NCBI GenBank assembly: GCA_001969505.1
Contig: LSSK01000118.1
Span: forward strand, 8,304 to 18,668
DNA from: Zancudomyces culisetae
Taxonomy: Eukaryota; Kickxellomycota; Harpellomycetes; Harpellales; Legeriomycetaceae
Reading direction: 5' to 3'
Length of the DNA: 10,365 bases
Positions 1 through 8,201 of this stretch are shown one piece after another. A model generated the notes under the pieces. That model saw only the letters and a program-made list of their open reading frames with translations. It made no database searches and was not told where the DNA came from. The position numbers were made by a program, and so were the translations under genes. Every line of letters begins with the position of its first letter. Position 1 is the stretch's first letter.

Positions 1-1082
1 CGATATTCACTGACTAGATACTCCAATAATTGAATAAACTCAATTGTACTCAAAACTATATCTATATCCTTTACATTGACTTTGCTTGGATTCTCAATAT
101 CGCTATCATCGGTGTTGTTCCTGAAGGATTCTAGTTTTTTATCGTAACATGGTAATACTCCAACATGATAGTAAGCGGTTCCCGGTATAGGCTTGTTTTG
201 TTGGTAATGATAATTTTCGACATTTTCTAATTTATGAGACGGATTTCCCAGCTTGTATTTCTGTGTGACATAAGCACCAGTTAACTGTAAAGGTGATTTC
301 ACTCTACTTAGGTGGTTAATCAAAGTTGGATACTTTTTTTCAATAAACGAAAGTACTCCAGGACACCAACTGGAAATCACCATTGACCCCTTGTCGCAAT
401 TGTTTGTGCTTGTGTTTTTATTTGGATTTTTATTTGGATTTGGATTTGGATTCAAGTGTGTATGTTTAGATGCAGTAGTTCTTGATCTATCCAATACTTC
501 TTGATAACTTGCTTGTTGATATATTAATCTGCCATAGCCGAGATCTACTATTTTATAAACACCAAACTTGTTTAACCAAAACGCCAGTATTTTTATAGCG
601 GAGAATACATCCAAACTCGTAAATTCACTAGTGATATTTCCTATATTGTTTGCTGCGTTTACTGTATCGGCCATATTTTCACCATTTGTGGATGTAACGT
701 CATTGACTGAATTTGGCAACAGACTAATTGGAAATTTGTTTGCGATCGAAACAATACTCTGTGGAGACAAACTAAAAATGACTCTGTTGGTTTCCTTGGT
801 ACTATTCTTTGGTAGCAATAGATCGGCAACTTTGATATAGCTCTGATGATTTACCAAAACCGATTCGGCAGTGGTTATACATCCACTACAAGCCAAGCAA
901 TCCGACAAATTTATCTCTGCAGTCGTGGCGGTAGCGGTAGTATTGGGAGCATTATTCCATGTGAAGTTCGAATCCTTACCAGCGTTAGGTATGGCTTTCT
1001 TCGTAGTGGGGATTACACATGATTCAGAGGGTGCCAAGTAGTCGCTAATGTTTGATAGTTTTATTCCTTGTGAAAACGACAT
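1..1082 (-). CDS. NAR1: NAR1, cytosolic iron-sulfur assembly factor (C-terminus off the left edge)
   Basis: Iron-only-hydrogenase-like protein of the cytosolic Fe-S assembly (CIA) pathway. In the family it carries two 4Fe-4S clusters and helps pass clusters from the Cfd1-Nbp35 scaffold to the CIA targeting complex. The ATG lies at 1080-1082 on the minus strand, and 360 residues are readable before the edge. The N-terminal cluster ligands are visible: Cys22, then LSDCLACSGC with Cys62, Cys65 and Cys68. Two ligands of the second cluster are also present: Cys240 in SSWCPGVLSF and Cys312 in VLPCYDKKLESF. The last two cysteines of the family (near residues 410-420 in S. cerevisiae) would lie outside the window. 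The ordinary Nar1 SLSPQS motif is at about 104-109. A species-specific loop at 209-224 is an Asn-Pro repeat (NPNPNPNKNPNKN). It is divergent with TAF6. Identity is certain from motif order; the 3' end is cut by the window, not by mutation. Confidence 0.95.
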   Translation of the reverse strand, partial: MSFSQGIKLSNISDYLAPSESCVIPTTKKAIPNAGKDSNFTWNNAPNTTATATTAEINLSDCLACSGCITTAESVLVNHQSYIKVADLLLPKNSTKETNRVIFSLSPQSIVSIANKFPISLLPNSVNDVTSTNGENMADTVNAANNIGNITSEFTSLDVFSAIKILAFWLNKFGVYKIVDLGYGRLIYQQASYQEVLDRSRTTASKHTHLNPNPNPNKNPNKNTSTNNCDKGSMVISSWCPGVLSFIEKKYPTLINHLSRVKSPLQLTGAYVTQKYKLGNPSHKLENVENYHYQQNKPIPGTAYYHVGVLPCYDKKLESFRNNTDDSDIENPSKVNVKDIDIVLSTIEFIQLLEYLVSEY

Positions 1083-1158
1083 TTTTTTTTATTTTCCTCG
1101 TACTATTTCCTTTTAATATTTAACAGTATCCTTAATATACAATAATTGGTAAGGAGTG

Positions 1159-1183
1159 AAAAGTAAAAGTAAAAGTAAAAAGT
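1159..1183. repeat. AAAAGT short tandem repeat
   Basis: Four adjacent copies of A4-5GT lie about 80-100 nt upstream of the NAR1 start, so probably in its 5' UTR or core promoter. On the NAR1 strand they read as ACTTTT. This may be slippage of A-rich DNA; no function is implied. Confidence 0.6.
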
Positions 1184-1264
1184 TTAGCAAAATATATTTT
1201 ATAAAGTTGGAAAATATGGTCATTCAAAAGTTACAAGAGTGGAGAGGTGGAGGGGAGTTTAATA

Positions 1265-1272
1265 TTTATATA
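1265..1272 (-). promoter_or_regulatory. TATA-like box for NAR1
   Basis: TATATAAA on the minus strand matches the yeast TATAWAAR consensus and lies 183-190 nt upstream of the NAR1 ATG. In DNA this AT-rich such a match can arise by chance, so the call rests on position as well as sequence. Confidence 0.35.
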
Positions 1273-1596
1273 GGAAATTTTACGGGTTTTTAATCTGATA
1301 TTTCTATATTTTTTCCCACTTTTTTTTATTATTCCATTCGGATTAGTAATATATTTAAATTAGTGAGTAAATACACTCAAAATAAAGAAAAATAAAGAAA
1401 AAAGCAAAAAATAAAAGAAATAGGCGAATGAGTTGGTGTAATTTAAATATTGAAATCACGAATATTTATCATTATTTACAGTTTTTTTATTTTATTTTTT
1501 TTAAACAGTATTTCAATACAATACAGTTCAATACAGTAAAACAAAATAATAAAAGAAAAATAGTAGAAAGAAAGGGAGGAAGAGTGAAACGATAAG

Positions 1597-3605
1597 ATGT
1601 TTTCGAAAAATTCAATCAGAGTAAGTACCCATACTCTAACAAATTCTTTATTTAATCTGTTTGATTTGGAAATATTAATGTAAATTATTCATGTGTTTAT
1701 TTTAGATGGTTGAATATGATCAATAAAACACAACATACCAATGAATACTAAATAATAATAATAATAAATAAATAAAACTAGTCGGTGGCGGAATCATTAG
1801 GAATAAACAAAATCAAGGAAGAAGTAACTTCGGAATTGGCACAAGATGTGGAATACAGAATCCGCAATGTTATTCAAGAGGCTAAAAAATTTATGCGACA
1901 CGGAAAGCGAACTATATTAACGACACATGATATCAATCGAGCGCTAAAAGTAAAAAATATTGAGGGGATCTATGGGTACGAACTCGATGGAATAGGAGGA
2001 AGTGGGGATAAATCCCAGAAATACAAGTGCGTGTCAACAGCAATGGAGGATATATACTATGTAGAGGAAGAAGAGCTGGACCTTGAACAGGTCATCAATG
2101 AGAAATTGCCAGAGATTAAGGGGGAGATTGAATGTACGAGCCATTGGTTATGTATTGAGGGAGTGCAGCCGAGAATCCCACAAAACCCAACAGCACTGGA
2201 AATAAATAAAATAAAGCGAATGCACATGAACATGAGTAGCAGTGGAGGCAAGCGAACACTAGGATCATCGTTAGGACAAGAAGAGAAAGGTGATAAGATG
2301 GGATCAGATACACATGTAGATATAGATAAGGATAGTAATATGGGTGAAGGTATGGATGTTGATGTAGATGTAGATGTAGACGTAGACGTAGATGGGGGAT
2401 ATGGCGAGGAAGAAGCAGATATGGTACAGCAAAGAAAGAGGGCCAAGCAAGAAGTGGTGGTACAAAACATTAGCAAAGAGCATGTGGTATATTACAATAG
2501 TGTGATCAAGGCAATATATCAAGAATTCGATGAGGAAATGAAGCGAGTAGGATTGGAAAGTATTAGAAAAGATGCAGGAATTCAGCCACTGGTGGCGTAT
2601 TTTGTTCAATTGATTAATGACAAGACAATAGTAAATCTTGGGGACAAACAGGGACTAGGAAGAGGAATCAGGGAGATGGAGGATAATATAGAGATGGCAC
2701 GGGCGCTGATTGAAAATGAACATATATATATTGAGCCGTATTTGCATTTATTGATGCCGAGCTTGATGACAATTTTACTAAGTAATGGAGGTCATGTGAA
2801 TAGCAATGGTATAATTGTTGGAGAGAAAGAAAGGGTTGAGGAACAAGAAGAACAAAAAGAAAAAGAAATAGAAAAGGAGAAAGAAAAAGAAAAAGAAACA
2901 ACAGAAATGGAGATGGAGATGGAAAATATTACAGAAATGGAAACAGAGAAAAAGGAGCAGGAAATCGTGGGAAAAGAAACAGAAAAAGAAACAGAAAAAG
3001 AGATGGAAACAGAAAAAGAGATGGAAACAGAGGAAAAGAAAAAAGAAAGTCAGGAAGAATACGATATAAAGGTTAGAGATAAAGCGGCAGAACTTATAGG
3101 AACAATTAGCCGAAAGTACGGAAAAACATATCATACACTGCAGAGCAGAATAGCCAAGACATACATTCGAGTATTGATGGATCCAACCAATAGCCAGGCG
3201 GCGATTCGAATATATGGTGCATTGAAGGGGGTAGAAGGGCTTAGGGAGGCACAGATTATTCGACACTTGTTGGTTCCAAATATTAAGAGTATTATGATGC
3301 TTATTAAGCTTAGTGTTAATCAGAATCAGAATCAGAATCAGAATCATCAAGGAGGAAAAGGGAAATATAGTACGTTGTATGAGAGGATTAAGGAAACAAT
3401 TACGCAGATTATAGTTGATTATATAGTGTATAATTGTAAAGATATTCATGCTCAAAGACAAGAACAAAAACAAGAACAAGAAGGAGAAGAACAAGAAGAG
3501 GAAAAGGAAATGGTAGAAATATTTGGACATGAAATATACTTTAGAATTAAAGAAAATGAAAAAATCAAAGACAAAAAAATACGAATAAAATCAAGTATGT
3601 TTTGA
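1597..3605 (+). CDS. TAF6: TAF6, TFIID subunit (spliced: 1597-1620 joined to 1782-3605)
   Basis: Histone-fold TATA-binding-protein-associated factor. It pairs with TAF9 in TFIID and, in yeasts, in SAGA, for RNA polymerase II initiation in the nucleus. The spliced model gives 615 residues starting MFSKNSIRSVAESLGINK, which restores helix 1 of the histone fold (homologues read VAESLG/VAESMG). The fold covers about 5-70 (MRHGKRTILTTHDINRALK, then NIEGIYGYE). A variable acidic linker follows, with (DV)6 at 200-212. The TAF6 C-terminal HEAT domain starts near 235 (YNSVIKAIYQ, GIQPLVAYFVQLI, YIEPYLHLLMPSLM). It is interrupted at about 355-435 by a Glu/Lys/Met-Glu-Thr tract and resumes at AAELIGTISRKYG. 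Later come a QN repeat (521-529) and a Gln/Glu tail. Without exon 1 the first in-frame ATG lies inside the histone fold (KFMRHGK), so the upstream exon is needed. It converges with MRPL3. Confidence 0.93.
1621..1781 (+). other. Intron of TAF6 (161 nt, phase 0)
   Basis: The donor GTAAGT (1621-1626) follows ATG TTT TCG AAA AAT TCA ATC AGA. A branch-point-like TACTAAA is at 1746-1752, and the acceptor is ACTAG ending at 1781, about 30 nt later. Splicing joins AGA to TCG GTG GCG in phase 0. If retained, the frame stops at TAA 1681-1683. An earlier TTTAG (ending near 1705) precedes the branch site and opens a frame that stops within six codons, so it is not the acceptor. Confidence 0.85.
2355..2393 (+). 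repeat. In-frame hexamer repeat encoding Asp-Val
   Basis: Six GAYGTN hexamers plus a final GAT encode (DV)6D at residues 200-212 of TAF6, in the linker between the histone fold and the HEAT domain. Third-position variation (GATGTT, GATGTA, GACGTA) shows the array is not brand-new, while the peptide repeat is kept. Confidence 0.8.
2820..3060 (+). repeat. Purine-rich tract encoding a Glu/Lys/Met-Glu-Thr segment in TAF6
   Basis: About 240 nt of nearly pure A/G with only scattered pyrimidines. It encodes a charged segment (units such as KEKE, METEKE, TEKE) at residues 355-435. Short internal units (GAAACAGAAAAAGAGATG-like) recur back to back near 2975-3035, suggesting growth by slippage. The protein segment is probably a charged helix or a disordered loop. 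Confidence 0.8.
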
Positions 3606-3609
3606 AAGA
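3606..3609. other. Four-nucleotide gap between convergent stop codons
   Basis: The TAF6 TGA (3603-3605) and the MRPL3 TAA (3610-3612, minus strand) are separated by AAGA on the plus strand. There is no room for a 3' UTR or poly(A) site here, so each mRNA must end inside the opposite gene. Confidence 0.9.
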
Positions 3610-4856
3610 TTAAGGAATAGCAATGGTATCACCAAGCCTATTAGGTCTGTAGTTTGGATTTGAAGGAAGATCAAAAGTATTCAATTCCTTTGCATAGTAG
3701 CTGAGCAAAGCATGTCTAGTTGCTCTAAATTCAGCCATTTTGATACTACTTCCAAACCCTTCACCAATTTTGATTAGTTGAGTTGAACTGTTGTTGTTGT
3801 TGTTGTTAATAAATACTCCTACAATAAAAACTGGGTTGGCTGATAATCTACCTGATTCCTTGAGGATTCGATAGTGTAGCTTTGATGGCAATCCTTTTCT
3901 ATCCAAAAGTGCTTTAAGAACCCGTTTAGGATTTGTAGAGCTGTATGCTGTACAGTTCATCAAGTTGGCTATAATTGCTGAGCTTCCTGCTGTCAAGTTG
4001 TCGTTAGTAGTGTTGTTGTGGAGGTAGAATTGGTTATCATATAATCTATATTGTGGAATTAAATATTTGTGAATAAATTCTTTTGCTGCATCTCCATTTC
4101 CATTTTGATTGTTATTGTTGTTGTTATTGCTATTGTTGGCTTTGGATTTGGATTTGATTATTGATGAACTATGAATAGCTCCAATAAGTGCTTGAACTGC
4201 ATTCACAAGTACTTTAGTTAACCCTCCTCCTCCTATCTCTCCTACTCCTGCAATTGGTGGTGATCCTGGCTGTCCACCTACTGGTTTCCATTTAACCAAA
4301 TACTCCAATCCAACAACCTTTGCAAATGAACTTAGAGGTCCAAGCCCTACAAAGTGGTATTGTTGCAAGCCTACCAAAACATTTGGTGGTAGATTTGGGA
4401 ATTTGGCATCTAGATATTCCATTGTATAAAGTGATAATATCTGTTTTCCCAAGCCTGCGAGTTTTTCATTATTTTCAATACTTGTATCGTTTACTTCTGA
4501 CGTGTCGTTGTTTGAATAATAGGATTTATGTGTTAGCGCTGTCTCCAACACTGTTGGATCTAGATCTATTCCTAATCTCGCTTGGAATGCCGAGATGGCC
4601 TGTGACGTTGTAACTCGTTCATGATTTTCCTTTTTTAAAATTATTCTGCTTCCTCCTTTATTTTTATTTACCGAATCTAAAATTTATTTATTTCAATTTT
4701 GATTTTATACTCATATTCATATTGATATTCAGTAAACAGTAAACTGGAAAAGTTATAGTCATTTTAATACCAAGACTTACTTGTAAAATGAATAAATCGC
4801 TTTTGAAACACTACTCGTTGGTTCAAGCCAATTTCTACTAATGGTTTCTTGTACAT
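3610..4856 (-). CDS. MRPL3: MRPL3 / mL44, large-subunit mitoribosomal protein (spliced: 4856-4781 joined to 4676-3610)
   Basis: Component of the mitochondrial large ribosomal subunit. The spliced protein is 380 residues. Exon 1 (25 codons plus 1 nt, starting MYKKPLVEIG) is basic with no acidic residue beyond Glu8. It ends RFIHFT, a typical presequence and processing region. Exon 2 begins with the motif SAFQARLGIDLD, then an RNase III-like domain from ALTHKS. The RNase III signature is degenerate (NEKLAGLGKQIL at about 95-106): the metal-binding Glu and Asp of the usual ERLEFLGD are Ala and Lys, so no nuclease activity is expected, as in the mL44 family. A double-stranded-RNA-binding-type domain ends the protein (PKRVLKALLDRKGLPSKLHY through KMAEFRATRHALLSYYAKEL). 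Two Asn-rich insertions are present (about residues 207-220 and 315-320). No ATG occurs in exon 2 before the RNase III region, so exon 1 is required. Confidence 0.93.
4677..4780 (-). other. Intron of MRPL3 (104 nt, phase 1)
   Basis: On the minus strand the donor is GTAAGT (4780-4775) after TTT ACA A, and the acceptor is TTTTAG, whose AG lies at 4678-4677. Joining A to AT gives Asn26 and continues open into exon 2. The branch site is weak: TTTACTGAATA, about 55 nt from the acceptor, is the closest to TACTAAC. Retention stops after six intron codons at TAA. The matching frame and the presequence it restores are the main support. Confidence 0.83.
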
Positions 4857-5041
4857 TTGTATCGAGGCTTTTTGTTTTTTGCTTTTTTCGTATTTCCCTT
4901 TTTGTCTGTATCTGTGTCTGTGTTGTATAAACCAAAAAAAAAATAAAAATAAATTAATTAATAAATCTATAAAGATTGAATAAGTCTTTGAGGTCCTTTT
5001 TTTTTATATTACTCTTATCAATTTAATATTTAATGTTTTTT

Positions 5042-5049
5042 TTTATATA
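5042..5049 (-). promoter_or_regulatory. TATA-like box for MRPL3
   Basis: TATATAAA on the minus strand lies 186-193 nt upstream of the MRPL3 ATG in exon 1, almost the same spacing as the TATA-like box of NAR1. AT-rich context weakens the call. Confidence 0.35.
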
Positions 5050-5167
5050 CATATTTCATTAATGTTTTTTTTTTTTGGTTTTTTTTTAAAAAAAATTGAT
5101 GTTGGTGTACAATAATAAATTTTGATTCAGTTTACTTTAAACTTTAATCAAAACATAAAATATATGG

Positions 5168-5184
5168 AAAAAAAAAAATTTTTT
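5168..5184. promoter_or_regulatory. RRPE-like A11T6 element upstream of MRPL3
   Basis: A run of 11 A followed directly by 6 T contains the AAAAATTTTT core of the rRNA-processing element (RRPE, bound by Stb3 in S. cerevisiae). It lies about 310-330 nt upstream of the MRPL3 start. The same kind of element occurs twice upstream of ERB1. In yeasts that did not undergo the whole-genome duplication, mitoribosomal gene promoters are known to share this motif with ribosome-biogenesis genes. Confidence 0.5.
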
Positions 5185-5362
5185 ACAACATTTATTTATT
5201 TGCTTAACTGTTTGTTTGTTTCGGAATTTTTGATTTAGTTGATTTATTTTTTTAAATTGCTTAATATTAATAGTAATGATTGAGAAAGAAACAGAAAAAA
5301 AAAAGAGTAAATATAAACATCAAAGAAGAAGAGTAAAAATAAAAATAAATTAAATTAATTGA

Positions 5363-7984
5363 TCATGTCCACAATAAAACATTTCCATAATAATCACAAC
5401 TGAATAACCATGGCTTTGTTGGGTGGAACATAATATCAAGAAAACCTAAACCATCCGAACTATTATTGTCGGAAATGGAATGGGGCAAAACCAGTATTTT
5501 TACAGGAACAATAACAGGGTCGCTAAACAAGGACATTTGATCCTGGTCCGAATCCGAGTCGCTAGAAGGATCAGACGAATTCTTTGCAGTAGGGATAGTG
5601 CAGTGGAAGATACGGATAGTATTATCATCGGAACAAGTAGCAAACAGAGGCAATGATCTATGGAAAATGACTCTGCGGATGGCAGCACTGTGCAGCTTGT
5701 TGAAGAACTTGATTGGCGAAGCTACGGACAAATCGGTATCGTACCACTGGAACTTCTTATCGTAGGAACCGACAATAATATGGTTTTCGAACTGGGGATG
5801 AGCGTCCATTGTGGAAATCCACTTGATGGCGTTGGATGTCGGTTTGCAATCAAACAACTGTTTTTTGGTGGATTGTAACAAGTCGTAGCATTTGATTGAT
5901 TTGGAAGTAACCAAATATAACAGATTTGGCTTTCTTGCATGGAACTTCACACACTCTATATGCACTGCATTCCCACTTCCACTCGATGAAAATGGTGTAA
6001 TGGTTGTCTCCAAACTACTCAGCTTATGGATTGTCACCTTGTTTGTGTTGGTCAGTGTTATAAAGTAGTCGCCATTTCTATGCCAATCAAAATGCTTGAT
6101 TGTTATTCCACTCCCCTCCTCCTCTTCCTCTTCCTCTTCTTTTTCTTTTTCTTCTTTTTCTTCTTCCTTCTTTTCTTTTCCTTGTTTACTATCAAATCCA
6201 ATTTGTAAAACTGCTTCAATTCCTTCTTGTTCTCCATTTACTGATGTTGGTTTATAATAGAAACATCCACTGCTTTCATTAGTTGGTGGCAAGTTTTCAA
6301 ACATCTTTTTGTAATATCCTTCTGCTCCCAAGTTACCGTTATTTTTGCTGTATGGATTGGTGAATTTTGGTGAAATGAAAAATACCTTGTTTTCAACACA
6401 TGCTGCCAAAAACAAATGTTCATTACTAGCTGTGTTCTTTGGTCTATATGGATTCCATGCTACTTTTTCAACCACACCGTTAGCTCTTGTCGAGAGCTTG
6501 TACGATGCCAATAGATTTCCTGTTTGAATTTCCCATATACAGACAATACCAAAGGCTGAATGTCCGCTGGCCAAATACAAGCCATTAGGATCCACACTAA
6601 TACTCTTAACCAGCCGTTTTTCCCTACTCTTATCTCCTACACTCATCATTGGAACTGTTGGTATTCCCTTATTATAAACAACCGTGAGTGTTGTTGGGAA
6701 CGGTCGTAATGAATACAACTTGTCCTGGTCAATAATAAAACTCTCGTTTTCATCCATCGCCTTGTTGGCAAACAAACTCAATGGATCAATATTCATCTTT
6801 GTACGTTGAAGTCGTGGTGCCAAGTATAAATCCAAACTGCGTTGGAATCTATCCTCCAACAATTTAGAAACCATGTTTGGAAGATAAAGAAGCTTCTTGT
6901 AGTCCTTTACATCCTCAGAAATATACTCTTTTAGTGGATGGTATGAATCATAATGCTGTGGTAAATCCATTTTTGGTGCTGGAATAACGTCTCTCTTCTT
7001 GGCAGTTTCGCTTCGTGTCTCTGCCTTTGACCAAATATCATAAAACTCTCCCTTTTCTTGGTCCCGTTTATCCTTGGCTCCTTCCTTTTCTTGATCCTTA
7101 ATTGCCTGATACTGTTGCTGCCTAATGTACTTTACCATCTTCATAATCTTTGCATGTTCATACTTGCTAGGAATATACGATTTCTTGGAATTTCCACTGT
7201 CCTTCAGTGGTGTATCCATCACTTTGCCACTAAACCACTCCACTGTATCTGTATACTCTTCGTAATCCTTCACTGGATATTTACCCTCCACAATCTGCTG
7301 GATTATCTGTAACTCCTCCTTTGATAACTCCGAATCGCCACTCTTTCCTCCCTCCTTCTCGTTATACGATTTCATAAACTGCCCAATCTTGCTATCCCCA
7401 TCCTCGACACTAGCACCATTTGCCATTTCCTTGCGTCGAGCTACTTCTGGCTTGATTATTTTCTTGCCATCCCGATCATACCCCTTATGATCATATTCAT
7501 TATACCACTCCTTGGGAATATTTCCCAACGTATCTCCCTCAGCCTCACTTTCATCCTCACCACCGCTATCCTTTTCCTGTTGTTTTTCCAGCTGCACTTG
7601 TGCTATTCTGGTCTTTCTGTCCTTCTTCCACCGCCCAAGATCGTATTTATGTACCAGGTCATCACTGTTGTCTGCAGCACTGAAATCCAAGGTTTCCATG
7701 GAGCTGTTCAACTGCACATCCTCTTCCTCCTCTGCATCGGAATTCACGTCCAATTCTAGTTCTGATCCTAATTCTGAATCTGAATCTGAATCTTCCACTA
7801 GACTCGAATACTCGTCATCCATTTCCTCAGAATCTACCTCCTCCTCATCACTATCCTCGCTCAAATCGCTACTATTTATTGAGGAAACGCTACCATCCTG
7901 TTCGCTGTCATAAACTTGCTCTTGCTCCACCTTTTTCTCCACCTTTTTCTCTACTTTTTTGTTTCTTTTACCAACTGCCCCCAT
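5363..7984 (-). CDS. ERB1: ERB1, ribosome biogenesis protein (BOP1 homologue)
   Basis: Subunit of the nucleolar PeBoW-type complex (Nop7-Erb1-Ytm1) needed for 27S pre-rRNA processing and 60S maturation. The protein has 873 residues (S. cerevisiae 807). Order of parts: a Lys/Glu N-terminus (VEKKVEKKVE); an acidic Ser/Asp/Glu region (about 25-105); the BOP1 N-terminal domain from about 110, with the hallmark GNIPKEWYNEYDHKGYD (154-170), EWFSGKVMDTPL (249-260) and YIPSKYEHAKIMKMVKYIR; then a WD40 propeller from about 455 to the end (DPNGLYLASG, GIVCIWEIQTG, FHRSLPLFATCSDDNTIRIF, FHPTKPWLFSCDYYGNVLLW). A Lys/Glu run (about 615-640) interrupts the propeller; the family has an insertion in an early blade. 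Its frame has no intron, and the ATG at 7982-7984 opens the only long frame. The promoter carries two RRPE-like elements, as expected for this regulon. Confidence 0.96.
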   Translation of the reverse strand: MGAVGKRNKKVEKKVEKKVEQEQVYDSEQDGSVSSINSSDLSEDSDEEEVDSEEMDDEYSSLVEDSDSDSELGSELELDVNSDAEEEEDVQLNSSMETLDFSAADNSDDLVHKYDLGRWKKDRKTRIAQVQLEKQQEKDSGGEDESEAEGDTLGNIPKEWYNEYDHKGYDRDGKKIIKPEVARRKEMANGASVEDGDSKIGQFMKSYNEKEGGKSGDSELSKEELQIIQQIVEGKYPVKDYEEYTDTVEWFSGKVMDTPLKDSGNSKKSYIPSKYEHAKIMKMVKYIRQQQYQAIKDQEKEGAKDKRDQEKGEFYDIWSKAETRSETAKKRDVIPAPKMDLPQHYDSYHPLKEYISEDVKDYKKLLYLPNMVSKLLEDRFQRSLDLYLAPRLQRTKMNIDPLSLFANKAMDENESFIIDQDKLYSLRPFPTTLTVVYNKGIPTVPMMSVGDKSREKRLVKSISVDPNGLYLASGHSAFGIVCIWEIQTGNLLASYKLSTRANGVVEKVAWNPYRPKNTASNEHLFLAACVENKVFFISPKFTNPYSKNNGNLGAEGYYKKMFENLPPTNESSGCFYYKPTSVNGEQEGIEAVLQIGFDSKQGKEKKEEEKEEKEKEEEEEEEEGSGITIKHFDWHRNGDYFITLTNTNKVTIHKLSSLETTITPFSSSGSGNAVHIECVKFHARKPNLLYLVTSKSIKCYDLLQSTKKQLFDCKPTSNAIKWISTMDAHPQFENHIIVGSYDKKFQWYDTDLSVASPIKFFNKLHSAAIRRVIFHRSLPLFATCSDDNTIRIFHCTIPTAKNSSDPSSDSDSDQDQMSLFSDPVIVPVKILVLPHSISDNNSSDGLGFLDIMFHPTKPWLFSCDYYGNVLLWT
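6110..6180 (-). repeat. Poly-Glu/Lys coding tract in ERB1
   Basis: A CTT/CTC-rich stretch on the plus strand encodes a run of Glu with some Lys within the propeller part of ERB1. It is a purine-rich trinucleotide tract on the coding strand, prone to length change. Confidence 0.75.
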
Positions 7985-8020
7985 TTTATTCTTTAGTTTC
8001 TATTTCTGTTTCTATTTTTC

Positions 8021-8044
8021 TATTATTATTATTATTATTATTAT
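8021..8044. repeat. (TAT)8 microsatellite in the ERB1 5' leader region
   Basis: Eight perfect TAT units lie 37-60 nt upstream of the ERB1 ATG, probably within its 5' UTR. On the coding strand this reads as ATA repeats. Confidence 0.9.
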
Positions 8045-8168
8045 AGTTTTTTATTTTTTGTTTTTTTTTTTTTGTTGCTGATAGTTTAATTTTTACAAGT
8101 AATAAATGTTGTATATCCTTTATTTTTTCGATCTTTAATTTTTTTTGTTTTTTTTTACTTTTTATTAT

Positions 8169-8188
8169 TCTAATGAAAATGTTAGAAA
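8169..8188. repeat. Copy 1 of a duplicated ERB1 promoter block
   Basis: This 20-nt block matches the block at 8269-8288 at 18 of 20 positions, exactly 100 bp away. It reads TCTAAT then GAAAATG then TTAGAAA. Each copy is followed within 15 nt by an A-run/T-run element. Confidence 0.75.
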
Positions 8189-8201
8189 ATATTCAACTCG
8201 T

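Larger units (their letters stand above)
1083..1596. promoter_or_regulatory. Divergent intergenic region between NAR1 and TAF6
   Basis: This gene-free stretch of 514 nt serves both divergent genes. It is very AT-rich. It holds a TATA-like box facing NAR1 (1265-1272), a short AAAAGT tandem repeat (1159-1183), a TTTAAAT-rich patch near 1350-1360 that could serve TAF6, and an A-rich purine leader just before the TAF6 ATG, typical of a yeast 5' UTR. I saw no CACGTG, Reb1 or Rap1 site and no tRNA. The boundaries are simply the two start codons. Confidence 0.6.
4857..5362. promoter_or_regulatory. Intergenic region: ERB1 3' flank and MRPL3 promoter
   Basis: These 506 nt lie between two minus-strand genes and contain no credible gene. 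The stretch is dominated by A and T runs. Near the MRPL3 start is a pyrimidine-rich patch (4865-4925; TGTCTGTATCTGTGTCTGTG on the plus strand), likely the MRPL3 5' UTR. Farther up are a TATA-like box (5042-5049), a T9A8 junction (5079-5095) and an A11T6 RRPE-like element (5168-5184). TATGTA and TATATA on the minus strand at about 5042-5053 could also act as an ERB1 3'-end efficiency element. Which role applies cannot be settled by eye. Confidence 0.55.

Noticed and set aside
568-840. Plus-strand 90-codon frame inside NAR1
   Set aside because: It is a shadow frame antisense to the conserved NAR1 coding sequence.
966-976. tRNA B-box-like GTTCGAATCC in NAR1, and GGTTCAAGCC at 4820-4829
   Set aside because: Both lie in conserved or required coding sequence, with no A-box at the right distance and no acceptor-stem pairing.
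1785-1787. GTG as the TAF6 start, and GTG at 4549-4551 as the MRPL3 start
   Set aside because: Nuclear yeast genes start at ATG. Both GTG codons are internal valines in the spliced models.
2057-3530. Long minus-strand open frames opposite TAF6 (up to 250 codons)
   Set aside because: They are the complement of the purine-rich coding tract and translate into Phe/Leu/Ser low-complexity peptides with no recognisable domain.
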